Below are positions 41,418 through 48,176 of a DNA stretch of 48,176 nt, one piece after another; position 1 is the first letter of the stretch, and the number at the start of each line of letters is the position of its first letter. The notes beneath the pieces are model-generated. The model worked only from the letters and a program-made list of their open reading frames with translations. It made no database searches and was not told where the DNA came from. The translations under genes were made by a program, and so were the position numbers. Source of the stretch: an uncultured Faecalibacterium sp. (GTDB lineage: Bacteria > Bacillota > Clostridia > Oscillospirales > Ruminococcaceae); the NCBI GenBank assembly GCA_934548045.1, contig CAKTEM010000019.1:1-48176 (forward strand), written 5' to 3'.

Positions 41418-43307
41418 TTACAGCAGCGTTAGGCTGGCAGGAGTTGCGTTGTAGTGCTTTGTGGCGAGGTAAAGAGCCTCATTCGTGCCTTTTACGCCGT
41501 AACCCACAATGTTGATATTATTCCATGCGGTTTCACTGCCGCCATAGTAAACACCGCTCAGGCCTGGGAAAGCAAGACTATCAATGGTTGCAAGCGTAGA
41601 AGGCAAGTAGACATACTGCAACGTTTTGCAGTCATTAAATGCCCAGCTACCAATCTTTGTAACACCTTCAGGAACAACGACCTTATGCAGTTTGACACAG
41701 CCATAGAAGGTCGAGCCCTCAATTGCCTTCATACTGGTGGAAAGTGTCAGCTTTTCCAGCGCAACACAGTTTGCAAATGCGCTGCTGCCAACCGTACTTA
41801 CCGTATTAGGCAGCTTTACTTCTTTCAGTGCAGAACATTTGCTGAACGCACTTCCACCAATCACCTTCAAGCCATCCGGGAAGGTCACGCTCTCCAGAGA
41901 AGTGCAATTATAAAACGCACTGGTGTTGATAGTCTTTGTATCATTGGGAATCGTAATCTTTGTCAAAGACTTACAATTCTCAAACGCATTTCCATCAATT
42001 GTCGCCAGACTCTCAGGCAGTTTCAGGGTCGTCAGTCCGGTACAGCCATTCATAAAGGATGCCGGAATCGTGGTGATACGGTCGGGGATCGTCATCGTGG
42101 TAAGCGAGGTGCAATTTGTAAACACTCCTTTTCCGATTTGGGTCATATCCTTCGGCAGAGAAATTGCGTTCAATGCACTGCATCCGCTGAATACCCAGTT
42201 ATCCAGAATCATAAAATCATCTGGCAGAGATACTGTTTTCAAAGCAGTGCATCCCCGGAATGTTGCATCCTTCAGCTCTGTAACAAGCTCCGGAATTGCG
42301 ATTGCCTTCAACGAAGTACATTTTTCAAATGCCGACGAGCCAATATTCGTTACACTCTTCGGAATGGTGATATCTGTCAAAGAAACACAGCCATAGAACG
42401 CATTGTAGTTGATAACGCGCAGCTGTGCCGGAAGTGTAACATTCAGCAGCTGTTTGCAGTTATAGAACATACCCGACGAAATTTCGGCAGTATTTCCTTG
42501 GAACTCAACACTCCGCAGGCTGATGCAGTCCTGGAAGGTATAATTGCCAAAAGTCGCAGTTCCCTTCACCGTAACACTGCGGAGAGCCGCATCATTATAA
42601 AATGCCTGATAATCGACTTTGGTGACGCTCTTCGGCAGTTCTACTTTCAGAATCGCTGTATTCGCAAACGCACCTTCCGAAATTGTCTCAAGGCCCTCGG
42701 TCAAGATAATCTCAGCGAGGTTCTGGCAACGGTTGAACGCTCTCGTCTTAATGGTCTTGACTGTCTCCGGAATATAAACGCTGGTGATGTTATTATTGTT
42801 GCGGAAGCACTCGTAGCCGATGGAAACGACCTTATGGCCGTCAACGGACTTCGGCAGTTCAATTGCACCGGTGGGGATCACGCCAGTGCTGTCGTAACCG
42901 GTCAGCTCTGCGGTGCCGTCATTGTTCAGGCGATACGTCCAGATGATCTGGGGGCCTTCCGGTGTGGAACTGCTGGATGTGTTGGAGTTACTGGTTGAAG
43001 TTGAGCTGCTGGACGTGCTGGAACTCGAACTATTGGTGGAGTTCGACGTCGAGCTGGAAGATGTGCTGCTGCTCGAACTGGATGTAGAACTGCTCGACGT
43101 ACTGGACGACGATGTACTGGAACTCGACGTAGAACTGGAAGAAGTTGAATTGCTTGTTGACGTACTCGTCGAGGTGCTGGTGGACGTACTGCTTGAGCTG
43201 GACGGGGTCGGCGGTGTGCCGCCGCAGGAGGACAGAATCATGGCCGCCATGATTGCCGCAGACGCCGCACCTGAAACGATTCTTAAACTTGTTTTCTTCA
43301 ATCGCAT
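41418..43307 (-). CDS. BspA-like leucine-rich-repeat lipoprotein
   Basis: A 629-residue exported lipoprotein. The signal peptide ends in the lipobox ILSSC with C28 as the lipid-carrying cysteine. A Ser/Thr/Asn low-complexity stalk follows (about 36-120), made of repeats of the STSSS type, then a short domain (IIWTYRLNNDGTAELTGYDS), then about 18 BspA/LRR_5 repeats (about 155-600; for example LPKSVTKVDYQAFYNDAAL). Such proteins bind host matrix or other bacteria in known cases. The ATG at 43307 follows AAAGGAG. Its promoter holds a run of nine G between -35 and -10 (see 43380-43409), suggesting on/off or graded switching of this surface protein. Upstream of the rodA-like gene, same direction. 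Confidence 0.92.
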   Translation of the reverse strand: MRLKKTSLRIVSGAASAAIMAAMILSSCGGTPPTPSSSSSTSTSTSTSTSTSNSTSSSSTSSSSTSSSSTSSSSTSSSSSSTSSSSTSNSTNSSSSSTSSSSTSTSNSNTSSSSTPEGPQIIWTYRLNNDGTAELTGYDSTGVIPTGAIELPKSVDGHKVVSIGYECFRNNNNITSVYIPETVKTIKTRAFNRCQNLAEIILTEGLETISEGAFANTAILKVELPKSVTKVDYQAFYNDAALRSVTVKGTATFGNYTFQDCISLRSVEFQGNTAEISSGMFYNCKQLLNVTLPAQLRVINYNAFYGCVSLTDITIPKSVTNIGSSAFEKCTSLKAIAIPELVTELKDATFRGCTALKTVSLPDDFMILDNWVFSGCSALNAISLPKDMTQIGKGVFTNCTSLTTMTIPDRITTIPASFMNGCTGLTTLKLPESLATIDGNAFENCKSLTKITIPNDTKTINTSAFYNCTSLESVTFPDGLKVIGGSAFSKCSALKEVKLPNTVSTVGSSAFANCVALEKLTLSTSMKAIEGSTFYGCVKLHKVVVPEGVTKIGSWAFNDCKTLQYVYLPSTLATIDSLAFPGLSGVYYGGSETAWNNINIVGYGVKGTNEALYLATKHYNATPASLTLL

Positions 43308-43379
43308 TTTGATTTCTCCTTTCAGATTCAAAGCTCTTGAGAAGTTTTATCTTCCCACAACTTCCCATATTACGATTTC

Positions 43380-43409
43380 ATTGTACCCCCCCCCGATTAA
43401 AAAAGTCAA
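43380..43409 (-). promoter_or_regulatory. Promoter of the LRR lipoprotein gene with G9 tract in the spacer
   Basis: On the minus strand TTGACT (43404-43409), an 18-base spacer, and TACAAT (43380-43385). The last nine bases of the spacer (43386-43394) are all G. Slipped-strand changes would alter the spacer length; losing one G gives the optimal 17. Confidence 0.8.
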
Positions 43410-43617
43410 TGTGATTTTCCACAAACTTCGTCATTTTTATTTGTCATTTCTCATAAAAATAGTTTTTCGGTCTTTTGTGGTCTTGGGTCTGCCTGTCTCT
43501 CTGCTTATTTCCCAGTTCAAATCTCATCCCAAAGCCTCGTTTTTCGCTGGCCTGACCGACAAAATTTTCCTCCAATTCCCTTTCCTGTGACAGCTTTGCA
43601 AAATCGGTGCGGAACGC

Positions 43618-43646
43618 TTGACAAAGGCGGCCGGACTCTCTAAAAT
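43618..43646 (+). promoter_or_regulatory. Promoter of the secreted caspase-like protein gene
   Basis: Perfect TTGACA, 17 bases, TAAAAT, 73 bases upstream of the start. The stretch 43410-43617 holds nothing else I recognise. Confidence 0.82.
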
Positions 43647-43719
43647 GGGCGTAGAGAAACCTACCGGATCGGCGGTATTTTCCGTCGGCGTTGCGTTCTC
43701 TTGGGAGGACTTCTACGAC

Positions 43720-44913
43720 ATGAATAAAAGATGCCACCGTTTCCTGTGCGCTTTTTTTGCACTCGTTATTTTTGTCTCGGCCGCTGTGCCGGTCTCTGCC
43801 TTTGCGCAGAAGCCGGGTGTGAGTTCGTCTGAGACACTGACGACAGAAGACGCCCAGCAGATGCAGCAGGCGGACGAAGCCGTGACCGCCCTGACCGAAA
43901 GCGATGAATACACCGCCATGACCTTCGAGGAGCGGCAGGCCGCCGCACTGGAACAGCTGGACGAACTGGCCGACAAAGGGCTTATCAACGCCCGTTCCAT
44001 CTGCGTGGACTCCGAAAACGGGATGATCAGCTTTGCGTACACCTGCGGCGTCTGGGGCGGCATCCTGCTGAATGATTTGGACGACGAGAACGTTTTTTCG
44101 GCTCCGCTCGATACGAACAAGCTGACCGTCTCGCCCCTCTCCACCCAGCCCCGTTCCCGGGAACTTGGCACAGCCATGATCTACTACGCCTTTGACAACA
44201 CGGTCAACAGTTCCCGTTATCCGTACTATTCTTATATGAAGGGCTTCTGGTCGGCGTTGGGCATGGACACCCGGCTGGACACCACCGTTACCGTCTCCGA
44301 CCTGAAAAAGATGGGTCAATATGACCTGTGCATCCTGAGCGCGCACGGCGCATACTACACCTACTCTTACGGTCTTCTCTGGAAGCGCATCACCACCCAG
44401 CCGGTCATTCTGCTGACCGAGGAAGCCGCACCCTACAAAGACCTGCGGTACAGCATCGACCTGCTCTGCCACCGCATCATTAAGATCAACGGTCTGTACT
44501 CCGTCACGCCGGATTTCTTCCGCAATGCGTATTTCTTCAAGCCGATGGACGGAACTATTGTCCTGTCCGAGACGTGCGAATTCGGCGGCACTAACAGCAG
44601 CCCGGACAGTTCGATGGCGGACGCGCTCCTTGCCGCCGGTGCTTCGGCCGTCGTGGGCTACACCAACAACGTCTACACGGTCTACTCCCGGAGTATGCTC
44701 TGGGATACCGTCAACCAGCTGCTTCTGGGCGAAAACATCCAGTCGGCCCTTCAGCACGCGATGGACACCTACGGCGAAGACGACCTTGTCTGGTACCGTG
44801 CGCAGGGCGGACGGCGACCTCATGCCGCTGCCGCCTATCCCACGATCTACGGCGATTCGGAATCGAAGATCCACATCACGCCGCTGGAGCCGTCCGAACA
44901 GGTCGCTGCGTAA
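43720..44913 (+). CDS. Secreted protein with caspase-fold (clan CD) peptidase-like features
   Basis: A 397-residue exported protein: signal peptide (1-28, VPVSAFAQ), a helical prodomain-like part (about 35-100, acidic, Glu/Gln-rich), then a domain with the layout of clan CD cysteine peptidases (caspase, gingipain, CHAT). H209 lies in the strand end YDLCILSAHGAYY, and C286 in TIVLSETCEFGGTN, 77 residues on; after it comes ADALLAAGASAVVGYTNNVYTVYS, which matches the 'A..LL.aGa.avvG....V' segment after the catalytic Cys in these families. No anchor or cell-wall signal is seen, so release or loose surface binding is expected. The ATG at 43720 follows GGGAGGA. I cannot name the family more closely. 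Confidence 0.75.
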   Translation: MNKRCHRFLCAFFALVIFVSAAVPVSAFAQKPGVSSSETLTTEDAQQMQQADEAVTALTESDEYTAMTFEERQAAALEQLDELADKGLINARSICVDSENGMISFAYTCGVWGGILLNDLDDENVFSAPLDTNKLTVSPLSTQPRSRELGTAMIYYAFDNTVNSSRYPYYSYMKGFWSALGMDTRLDTTVTVSDLKKMGQYDLCILSAHGAYYTYSYGLLWKRITTQPVILLTEEAAPYKDLRYSIDLLCHRIIKINGLYSVTPDFFRNAYFFKPMDGTIVLSETCEFGGTNSSPDSSMADALLAAGASAVVGYTNNVYTVYSRSMLWDTVNQLLLGENIQSALQHAMDTYGEDDLVWYRAQGGRRPHAAAAYPTIYGDSESKIHITPLEPSEQVAA

Positions 44914-44924
44914 TTTGTTTGCAG

Positions 44925-44953
44925 TTGCACTTTTGGCGAAATTATACTATACT
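44925..44953 (+). promoter_or_regulatory. Promoter of tsaE-tsaB
   Basis: TTGCAC, 17 bases, TATACT, between the caspase-like gene and tsaE. Confidence 0.8.
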
Positions 44954-44954
44954 A

Positions 44955-44986
44955 GGGGATGGCAGAAATCTGCCATCCCCGTTTTG
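44955..44986 (+). terminator. Hairpin at the transcript start of tsaE, or terminator of the upstream gene
   Basis: A perfect 12-bp stem (GGGGATGGCAGA with TCTGCCATCCCC, 2-base loop) is followed by GTTTTGTTT. It begins right after the -10 at 44948-44953, so it can end the upstream gene and also forms the 5' end of the tsaE transcript. Confidence 0.7.
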
Positions 44987-45003
44987 TTTATGAGGTATCT
45001 TTG

Positions 45004-45429
45004 ATGTCTGAATTTATCACACATTCCCGTGAAGAGACGGTCGCGCTGGGCCGGAAAATGGCCGCTGTGCTGGAACCCGGCGCGCTCATCGCGTTTACCG
45101 GCGGTCTGGGCGCAGGCAAGACCGCGTTCTGTGAAGGTCTGGCCGAGGGTCTGGGCTGCACCGATCCGGTCAGCAGCCCGACCTTTGCCATCGTCAACTA
45201 TTACCGTGGCCCGAAACCGCTGGCGCACTTTGATTTGTATCGCATCTCGACCGAGAACGACCTGTGCGCCGCCGGGTTCTACGATTATCTCGACCAAGGT
45301 GCCATCGTCGCCGCCGAGTGGAGCGAAAACTTCGCTGATCTGCTCGCGCCCGAAGATCCCATCCGGGTCGACATCCAGCGGCTGGACGATACCACGCGCC
45401 GCATTACCATCGAGGGGGTCAACGTATGA
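45004..45429 (+). CDS. tsaE: tRNA threonylcarbamoyladenosine biosynthesis ATPase TsaE
   Basis: ATPase that works with TsaB and TsaD in making t6A at position 37 of ANN-reading tRNAs. A 141-residue protein of normal length with Walker A GGLGAGKT (K39), the SPTFAIVNYY strand, and HFDLYRI...GFYDYLDQGAIVAAEWSE (the family's HxDxYR and VEWxE-type motifs). The ATG at 45004 follows a GAGG; an earlier in-frame start would begin inside the hairpin. Its last bases overlap the start of tsaB (ATGA overlap), so translation is coupled. Confidence 0.96.
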   Translation: MSEFITHSREETVALGRKMAAVLEPGALIAFTGGLGAGKTAFCEGLAEGLGCTDPVSSPTFAIVNYYRGPKPLAHFDLYRISTENDLCAAGFYDYLDQGAIVAAEWSENFADLLAPEDPIRVDIQRLDDTTRRITIEGVNV

Positions 45430-46145
45430 ATATCTTAGCCGTCGATACCGCCGGAAAGACCGTCGGCGTCGCTGTCATGCAGGACGACCGCCTGCTGTAT
45501 GAATGTTACCTCGATGCAGGCATGACCCACAGCGAGACGCTGATGCCGCTCATCGACAACGCGCTCAAGCTCTGCGGCCTGACCTGTGCCAATATCGACC
45601 TGTACGGCGTCAACGCAGGCCCGGGCAGCTTTACCGGTCTGCGCATCGGTCTGGCTGCGGTCAAGGGATTAGCTTTCCCTCGGGAAACACTCTGCGCTCC
45701 CGTCTCAACGCTGGAAGCCTTAGCCTCTGCCCACACCGGCGAGGGTACGGTTCTGTGCGCTCTGGACGCACGCCGCGCGCAGGTATACAGCGCGGCATTT
45801 GACCTCGCCACCCACACCCGTTTGATGGACGACGCCGCCCGTGCCGTAGCTGACCTCGCCCAATTTGTAGAAAATTGCAAAAAGCCCCTCTTTTTTGTTG
45901 GTGATGGCGCGTCTCTGTGCTATAATAAATACGGCGAAGTTTCGGGTGTGGTCTGCGTACCGCCTGCACTTCGCGGCGGAAGAGCCGCTGCGGTGGCACT
46001 TGTTGCCAAACAGATGGCGGAACGCGGCGAGGCAGTTCTGCCGGAGGCCCTGCTGCCGGATTATCACCGGCTGAGTCAGGCCGAGAGGGAACGCGCGGAA
46101 CGTCTTGCGGCCGAAGCCGCTCACGCCGCCGAGAAAAACGTCTGA
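45426..46145 (+). CDS. tsaB: tRNA threonylcarbamoyladenosine biosynthesis protein TsaB
   Basis: An ASKHA-fold pseudo-peptidase that binds TsaD in the t6A complex. A 239-residue protein with ILAVDTAGKTVGVAV at the N-terminus, THSETLMPLI, and the conserved NAGPGSFTGLRIGLAAVKGLA. It overlaps tsaE by four bases. The C-terminal 30 residues are an Ala/Glu/Arg-rich helix (ERERAERLAAEAAHAAEK). tsaD is not in the window. rpiB follows after 27 bases. Confidence 0.96.
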   Translation: MNILAVDTAGKTVGVAVMQDDRLLYECYLDAGMTHSETLMPLIDNALKLCGLTCANIDLYGVNAGPGSFTGLRIGLAAVKGLAFPRETLCAPVSTLEALASAHTGEGTVLCALDARRAQVYSAAFDLATHTRLMDDAARAVADLAQFVENCKKPLFFVGDGASLCYNKYGEVSGVVCVPPALRGGRAAAVALVAKQMAERGEAVLPEALLPDYHRLSQAERERAERLAAEAAHAAEKNV

Positions 46146-46172
46146 CATCTTAAAATGAAAGGATAACCAATC

Positions 46173-46619
46173 ATGGCTAAACCCATTGCACTTGCCGCTG
46201 ACCACGGCGGATTTGAACTGAAAGAAGCAGTCAAAGCACATCTGGACGAGAAGGGCATCGAGTACATCGACTTCGGCACCCACAGCACCGAGAGCGTCGA
46301 TTACCCCGACATGGCTGTTCCGGCCTGTGACGCTGTTGTGAGCGGCCAGTGCGAGAAGACACTGCTGTTCTGCGGCACCGGTGTCGGTATGAGCATGGCC
46401 GCAAACAAGGTCAAGGGCATCCGTGCCTGCTGCTGCTCCGACAGCTTCAGCTGCGAATACACTCGCCGCCACAACGACGCAAACGCCCTCTGCCTGGGCG
46501 GACGTGTTGTTGGTGCCGGTCTGGCCTGCCAGCTGGTCGACATCTTCCTCAGCACCGAGTTTGAAGGCGGCCGTCACGTCCGTCGTGTCGCAAAGCTGGC
46601 CGACATCGAAAACCGATAA
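46173..46619 (+). CDS. rpiB: Ribose-5-phosphate isomerase B
   Basis: Interconverts ribose 5-phosphate and ribulose 5-phosphate in the pentose phosphate pathway. A 148-residue LacAB/RpiB-family protein with ALAADHGGFELK at the N-terminus, VDYPDMA, the catalytic-site loop FCGTGVGMSMAANKVKGIRAC and SCEYTRRHNDANALCLGGR. The ATG at 46173 follows AAAGGA. Likely the last gene of tsaE-tsaB-rpiB; a hairpin with T-run follows before upp. Confidence 0.96.
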   Translation: MAKPIALAADHGGFELKEAVKAHLDEKGIEYIDFGTHSTESVDYPDMAVPACDAVVSGQCEKTLLFCGTGVGMSMAANKVKGIRACCCSDSFSCEYTRRHNDANALCLGGRVVGAGLACQLVDIFLSTEFEGGRHVRRVAKLADIENR

Positions 46620-46630
46620 GTTACACAGCG

Positions 46631-46669
46631 ACCTCTTGGGCTGGTTTTCCGGCCTGAGAGGTTTTTATA
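46631..46669 (+). terminator. Terminator or attenuator between rpiB and upp
   Basis: A 14-bp stem (46631-46644 with 46649-46662, three G-U pairs, loop TTTT) is followed by TTTTT. Only about 22 bases remain before the upp start, too few for a promoter. Confidence 0.82.
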
Positions 46670-46691
46670 AAAACAAAAGGAGCGTGTTGTT

Positions 46692-47318
46692 ATGACCCCT
46701 ATGATCGTTGAGCATCCCCTTCTGCAGCACAAAATCAGCCTGCTGCGCAACAAGCAGACCGGTACCAAGGAGTTCCGTGACCTCGTGAGCGAGATCGCGA
46801 CCCTGCTGTGCTACGAGGCTACCCGTGACCTGCCTCTGGAGGAAGTCGAGATCGAGACTCCCATCACCATGGCAAAGACCAAGGTCCTGGCCGGCCGCAA
46901 GCTGGCTCTGGTTCCCATCCTGCGCGCAGGCATGGGTATGCTGGACGGTATGCTGACCCTGCTGCCTGCCGCAAAGGTCGGCTTCATCGGTCTGTACCGT
47001 GACGAGACCACCCTGCAGCCGGTCGAGTACTTCTGCAAGCTGCCTCTGGACATCGCCGAGCGTGACGTTCTGGTTCTGGATCCGATGCTGGCGACCGGCG
47101 GCAGTGCCATCGACGCCATCACCCAGATCAAGAAGCACGGCGCAAAGCGCATCAAGTTCATCGGCCTGATCGCCGCTCCGGAAGGCATCGAGGCCCTGCA
47201 CAAGGCTCATCCTGATGTCGACATCTACCTCGGCGCAAAGGACGACCACCTGAACGAGAATGGCTACATCGTTCCCGGTCTGGGCGACGCCGGTGACCGT
47301 ATCTACGGCACCAAATAA
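46692..47318 (+). CDS. upp: Uracil phosphoribosyltransferase
   Basis: Pyrimidine salvage enzyme converting uracil and PRPP to UMP. A 208-residue protein of normal length with EIETPITMAKTKVLAGRKLALVPILRAGMGM (uracil/PRPP regions), FIGLYRDE, the PRPP loop VLDPMLATGGSAIDAI and GLIAAPEGI...NENGYIVPGLGDAGDRIYGT. The ATG at 46692 follows AAAGGAG. With the terminator-like hairpin just upstream and no promoter between, it should be expressed by read-through from rpiB or by control of that hairpin. Confidence 0.97.
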   Translation: MTPMIVEHPLLQHKISLLRNKQTGTKEFRDLVSEIATLLCYEATRDLPLEEVEIETPITMAKTKVLAGRKLALVPILRAGMGMLDGMLTLLPAAKVGFIGLYRDETTLQPVEYFCKLPLDIAERDVLVLDPMLATGGSAIDAITQIKKHGAKRIKFIGLIAAPEGIEALHKAHPDVDIYLGAKDDHLNENGYIVPGLGDAGDRIYGTK

Positions 47319-47337
47319 GTTCTACCACAGCATTTTC

Positions 47338-47367
47338 GAGCTGCCGCACCTGCGGCGGCTCTTTTTG
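47338..47367 (+). terminator. Terminator of upp
   Basis: GAGCTGCCGC pairs with GCGGCGGCTC around ACCT, followed by TTTTTG. Confidence 0.9.
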
Positions 47368-47368
47368 T

Positions 47369-47396
47369 TTGCAAAAAGCCTAAATTTTGCTATACT
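47369..47396 (+). promoter_or_regulatory. Promoter of the small hypothetical gene
   Basis: TTGCAA, 16 bases, TATACT, with TGC before the -10 (extended -10), about 30 bases upstream of the start at 47427. Confidence 0.75.
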
Positions 47397-47426
47397 GGGG
47401 AAAAAGCCCGAAAAGGAGGTCATTCC

Positions 47427-47684
47427 ATGATTTCATTTGTTCTTTCTCCTGAACACTTTCAACTTCTGAGTGAAATTGACTTCACGGAAATGGGAGACAG
47501 TATTTCCTTAGACAAAAGCACATATACCGTCAGAACCGATAATATTCGTCTGCTTCAAATCATTCTGAACGAGGAAATCAACACCAAAGGCTTGACCCCC
47601 GACCAGCAGAATGTCACAAAACATGGCGAAGCTCTCGAGGCATTGTACGATGAAATCTATTATTTGACTTCTAAAGATATTTGA
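47427..47684 (+). CDS. Hypothetical protein, 85 residues
   Basis: I do not recognise this small acidic protein. It starts MISFVLSPEHFQLLSEIDF and has no signal peptide, membrane helix or Cys pair; the middle (NIRLLQIILNEEINTKGL) and the end are predicted helical by eye. A good ribosome binding site (AAAAGGAGG) and a strong promoter support it as real. Its sequence is more AT-rich than upp. Its end overlaps by 14 bases the end of the truncated kinase gene on the other strand, so the junction at about 47671-47700 may be a rearrangement point. Confidence 0.7.
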   Translation: MISFVLSPEHFQLLSEIDFTEMGDSISLDKSTYTVRTDNIRLLQIILNEEINTKGLTPDQQNVTKHGEALEALYDEIYYLTSKDI

Positions 47685-47868
47685 GGGCGTAAGAAGAGAA
47701 TTTTGGCTGATTTTTATATTTGTTTTTGTCCAGCTTCCGCCGACGGATCTCTTCGATGACATCGCGGTTATCTTCATAGCTGATATGGATGTACGGCGCG
47801 TTCTCTTGCAGATAGCGCACCGCCGTCGTCTTTCCAACGGCCATACAGCCTTGCAACGATAAAATCAT
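47671..47868 (-). pseudogene. Truncated P-loop nucleotide kinase-like gene
   Basis: The minus-strand frame starts at ATG 47868 after GGGAGG and reads MILSLQGCMAVGKTTAVRYL, a Walker A loop (GCMAVGKTT) at the start of a deoxynucleoside-kinase-like P-loop domain, then ISYEDNRDVIEEIRRRKLDKN. The frame ends after 65 codons with unrelated-looking residues (QPKFSSYALKYL), while such kinases normally run to about 180-220 residues with an LID and DRx motif. The 3' part is therefore missing, apparently replaced by the small gene at 47427-47684. Confidence 0.65.
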
Positions 47869-47911
47869 GTGGTGCCTCCCTGTGTTGTTTCCAATCATGT
47901 TTTTACAAAAC

Positions 47912-47949
47912 AAAAAGCTCCAGCGTAGTAATTACGCTAGAGCTTTTTT
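47912..47949. terminator. Hairpin, terminator-like
   Basis: AAAAGCTC..AGCGTA pairs with TACGCT..GAGCTTTT (one unpaired base on each side), with A- and T-runs. It lies upstream of the truncated kinase gene and may end a transcript from the right on the minus strand. Confidence 0.7.
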
Positions 47950-47983
47950 GGTGGGCGCGGGTGGATTCGCGAGCCGCGCATCT

Positions 47984-48008
47984 AAAAAAGCCCCACTGGG
48001 GCTTTTTT
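47984..48008. terminator. Hairpin, terminator-like
   Basis: A perfect AAAAAAGCCCC/GGGGCTTTTTT stem, loop ACT plus one base, symmetric for both strands. Confidence 0.75.
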
Positions 48009-48084
48009 GCCGCCGGGACGTAGGGCGGCGGCCGATGCTGTTCTCATCCCCCCTTGAGGGTGAAACTTCAGAAATTTGCAAAAG

Positions 48085-48118
48085 AAAAACGTCCGTGTAT
48101 TTCTACACAGACGTTCTC
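48085..48118. terminator. Hairpin, terminator-like
   Basis: AACGTC.GTGTA pairs with TACAC.GACGTT. It is the third such hairpin in 47912-48118; I see no protein gene in 47869-48176. Confidence 0.65.
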
Positions 48119-48176
48119 TTGGTGGAGCGAAGCAACCCAAATCCGAACCATTGCCCTCTGGGGCATCTTTGGCGGC

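Noticed and set aside
42963..43200. Short tandem repeats considered as a CRISPR array or slippage locus inside the LRR lipoprotein gene
   Set aside because: These are serine/threonine/asparagine codons of a stalk with irregular spacing and no unique spacers; CRISPR is excluded. Copy number may still vary, but there is no frame-shifting unit.

Overview
The window looks like a chromosomal segment of a GC-rich anaerobic gut Firmicute in the Oscillospiraceae (Faecalibacterium / Gemmiger / Subdoligranulum type). This rests on strong AGGAGG-type ribosome binding sites, consensus sigma-A promoters, T-box and TPP RNA leaders, a DUF6465 protein, BspA-like leucine-rich-repeat surface proteins and short two-hairpin dispersed repeats. 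The species assignment is inference; no 16S or other marker is present.

Layout. 1-216: tRNA-Gly (cut by the window edge) and tRNA-Cys. 288-4611: recG, a metallophosphatase, and a secreted, membrane-anchored S11-type protein whose three active-site motifs are degenerate. 4661-4903: tRNA-Gln and tRNA-Leu on the minus strand. 5089-5997: two small proteins, one with a CX2CX3C motif and one DUF6465. 6130-10273: a minus-strand operon of a cytosolic BMP-domain protein, a metallophosphoesterase and an M32 carboxypeptidase. 10459-11588: DUF1643 and PAP2 proteins. 11666-12108: tRNA-Arg, tRNA-His and inverted tRNA-derived relics.

12187-15958 is a minus-strand thiamine locus (promoter, TPP riboswitch with terminator, thiW-thiM-thiE-thiC). 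16073-19321 is an SPFH / zinc-ribbon / TPM three-gene operon resembling B. subtilis ydjI-ydjG-ydjH. 19388-21226 is ftsH on the minus strand.

21455-34855 is a branched-chain amino-acid block: T-box leader plus leuA-leuC-leuD-leuB, then ilvA with its own promoter, a DUF815 AAA ATPase on the minus strand, then a second T-box leader plus ilvB-ilvN-ilvC-ilvD. Together these cover the common Ile/Val/Leu pathway from threonine and pyruvate, except the final transaminase. Inverted dispersed repeats and a long-loop terminator sit between ilvC and ilvD.

34940-43409 holds cell-surface genes on the minus strand: a 1604-residue mosaic LRR protein, a RodA-type SEDS polymerase and a 629-residue LRR lipoprotein. 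The lipoprotein's promoter has a run of nine G between -35 and -10, the architecture of a phase-variable promoter. 43618-44913 encodes a secreted protein with a His-Gly / Cys pair typical of caspase-fold (clan CD) peptidases. 44925-47318 is tsaE-tsaB (t6A tRNA modification), rpiB and upp. 47369-48176 ends with a small hypothetical gene, a truncated P-loop kinase gene, three hairpins and tRNA-3'-end-like fragments.

The observations I rate highest are the poly-G promoter, the S11-type pseudoenzyme candidate, the secreted caspase-like protein and the mosaic LRR gene. All homology statements come from motif recognition without a database search.
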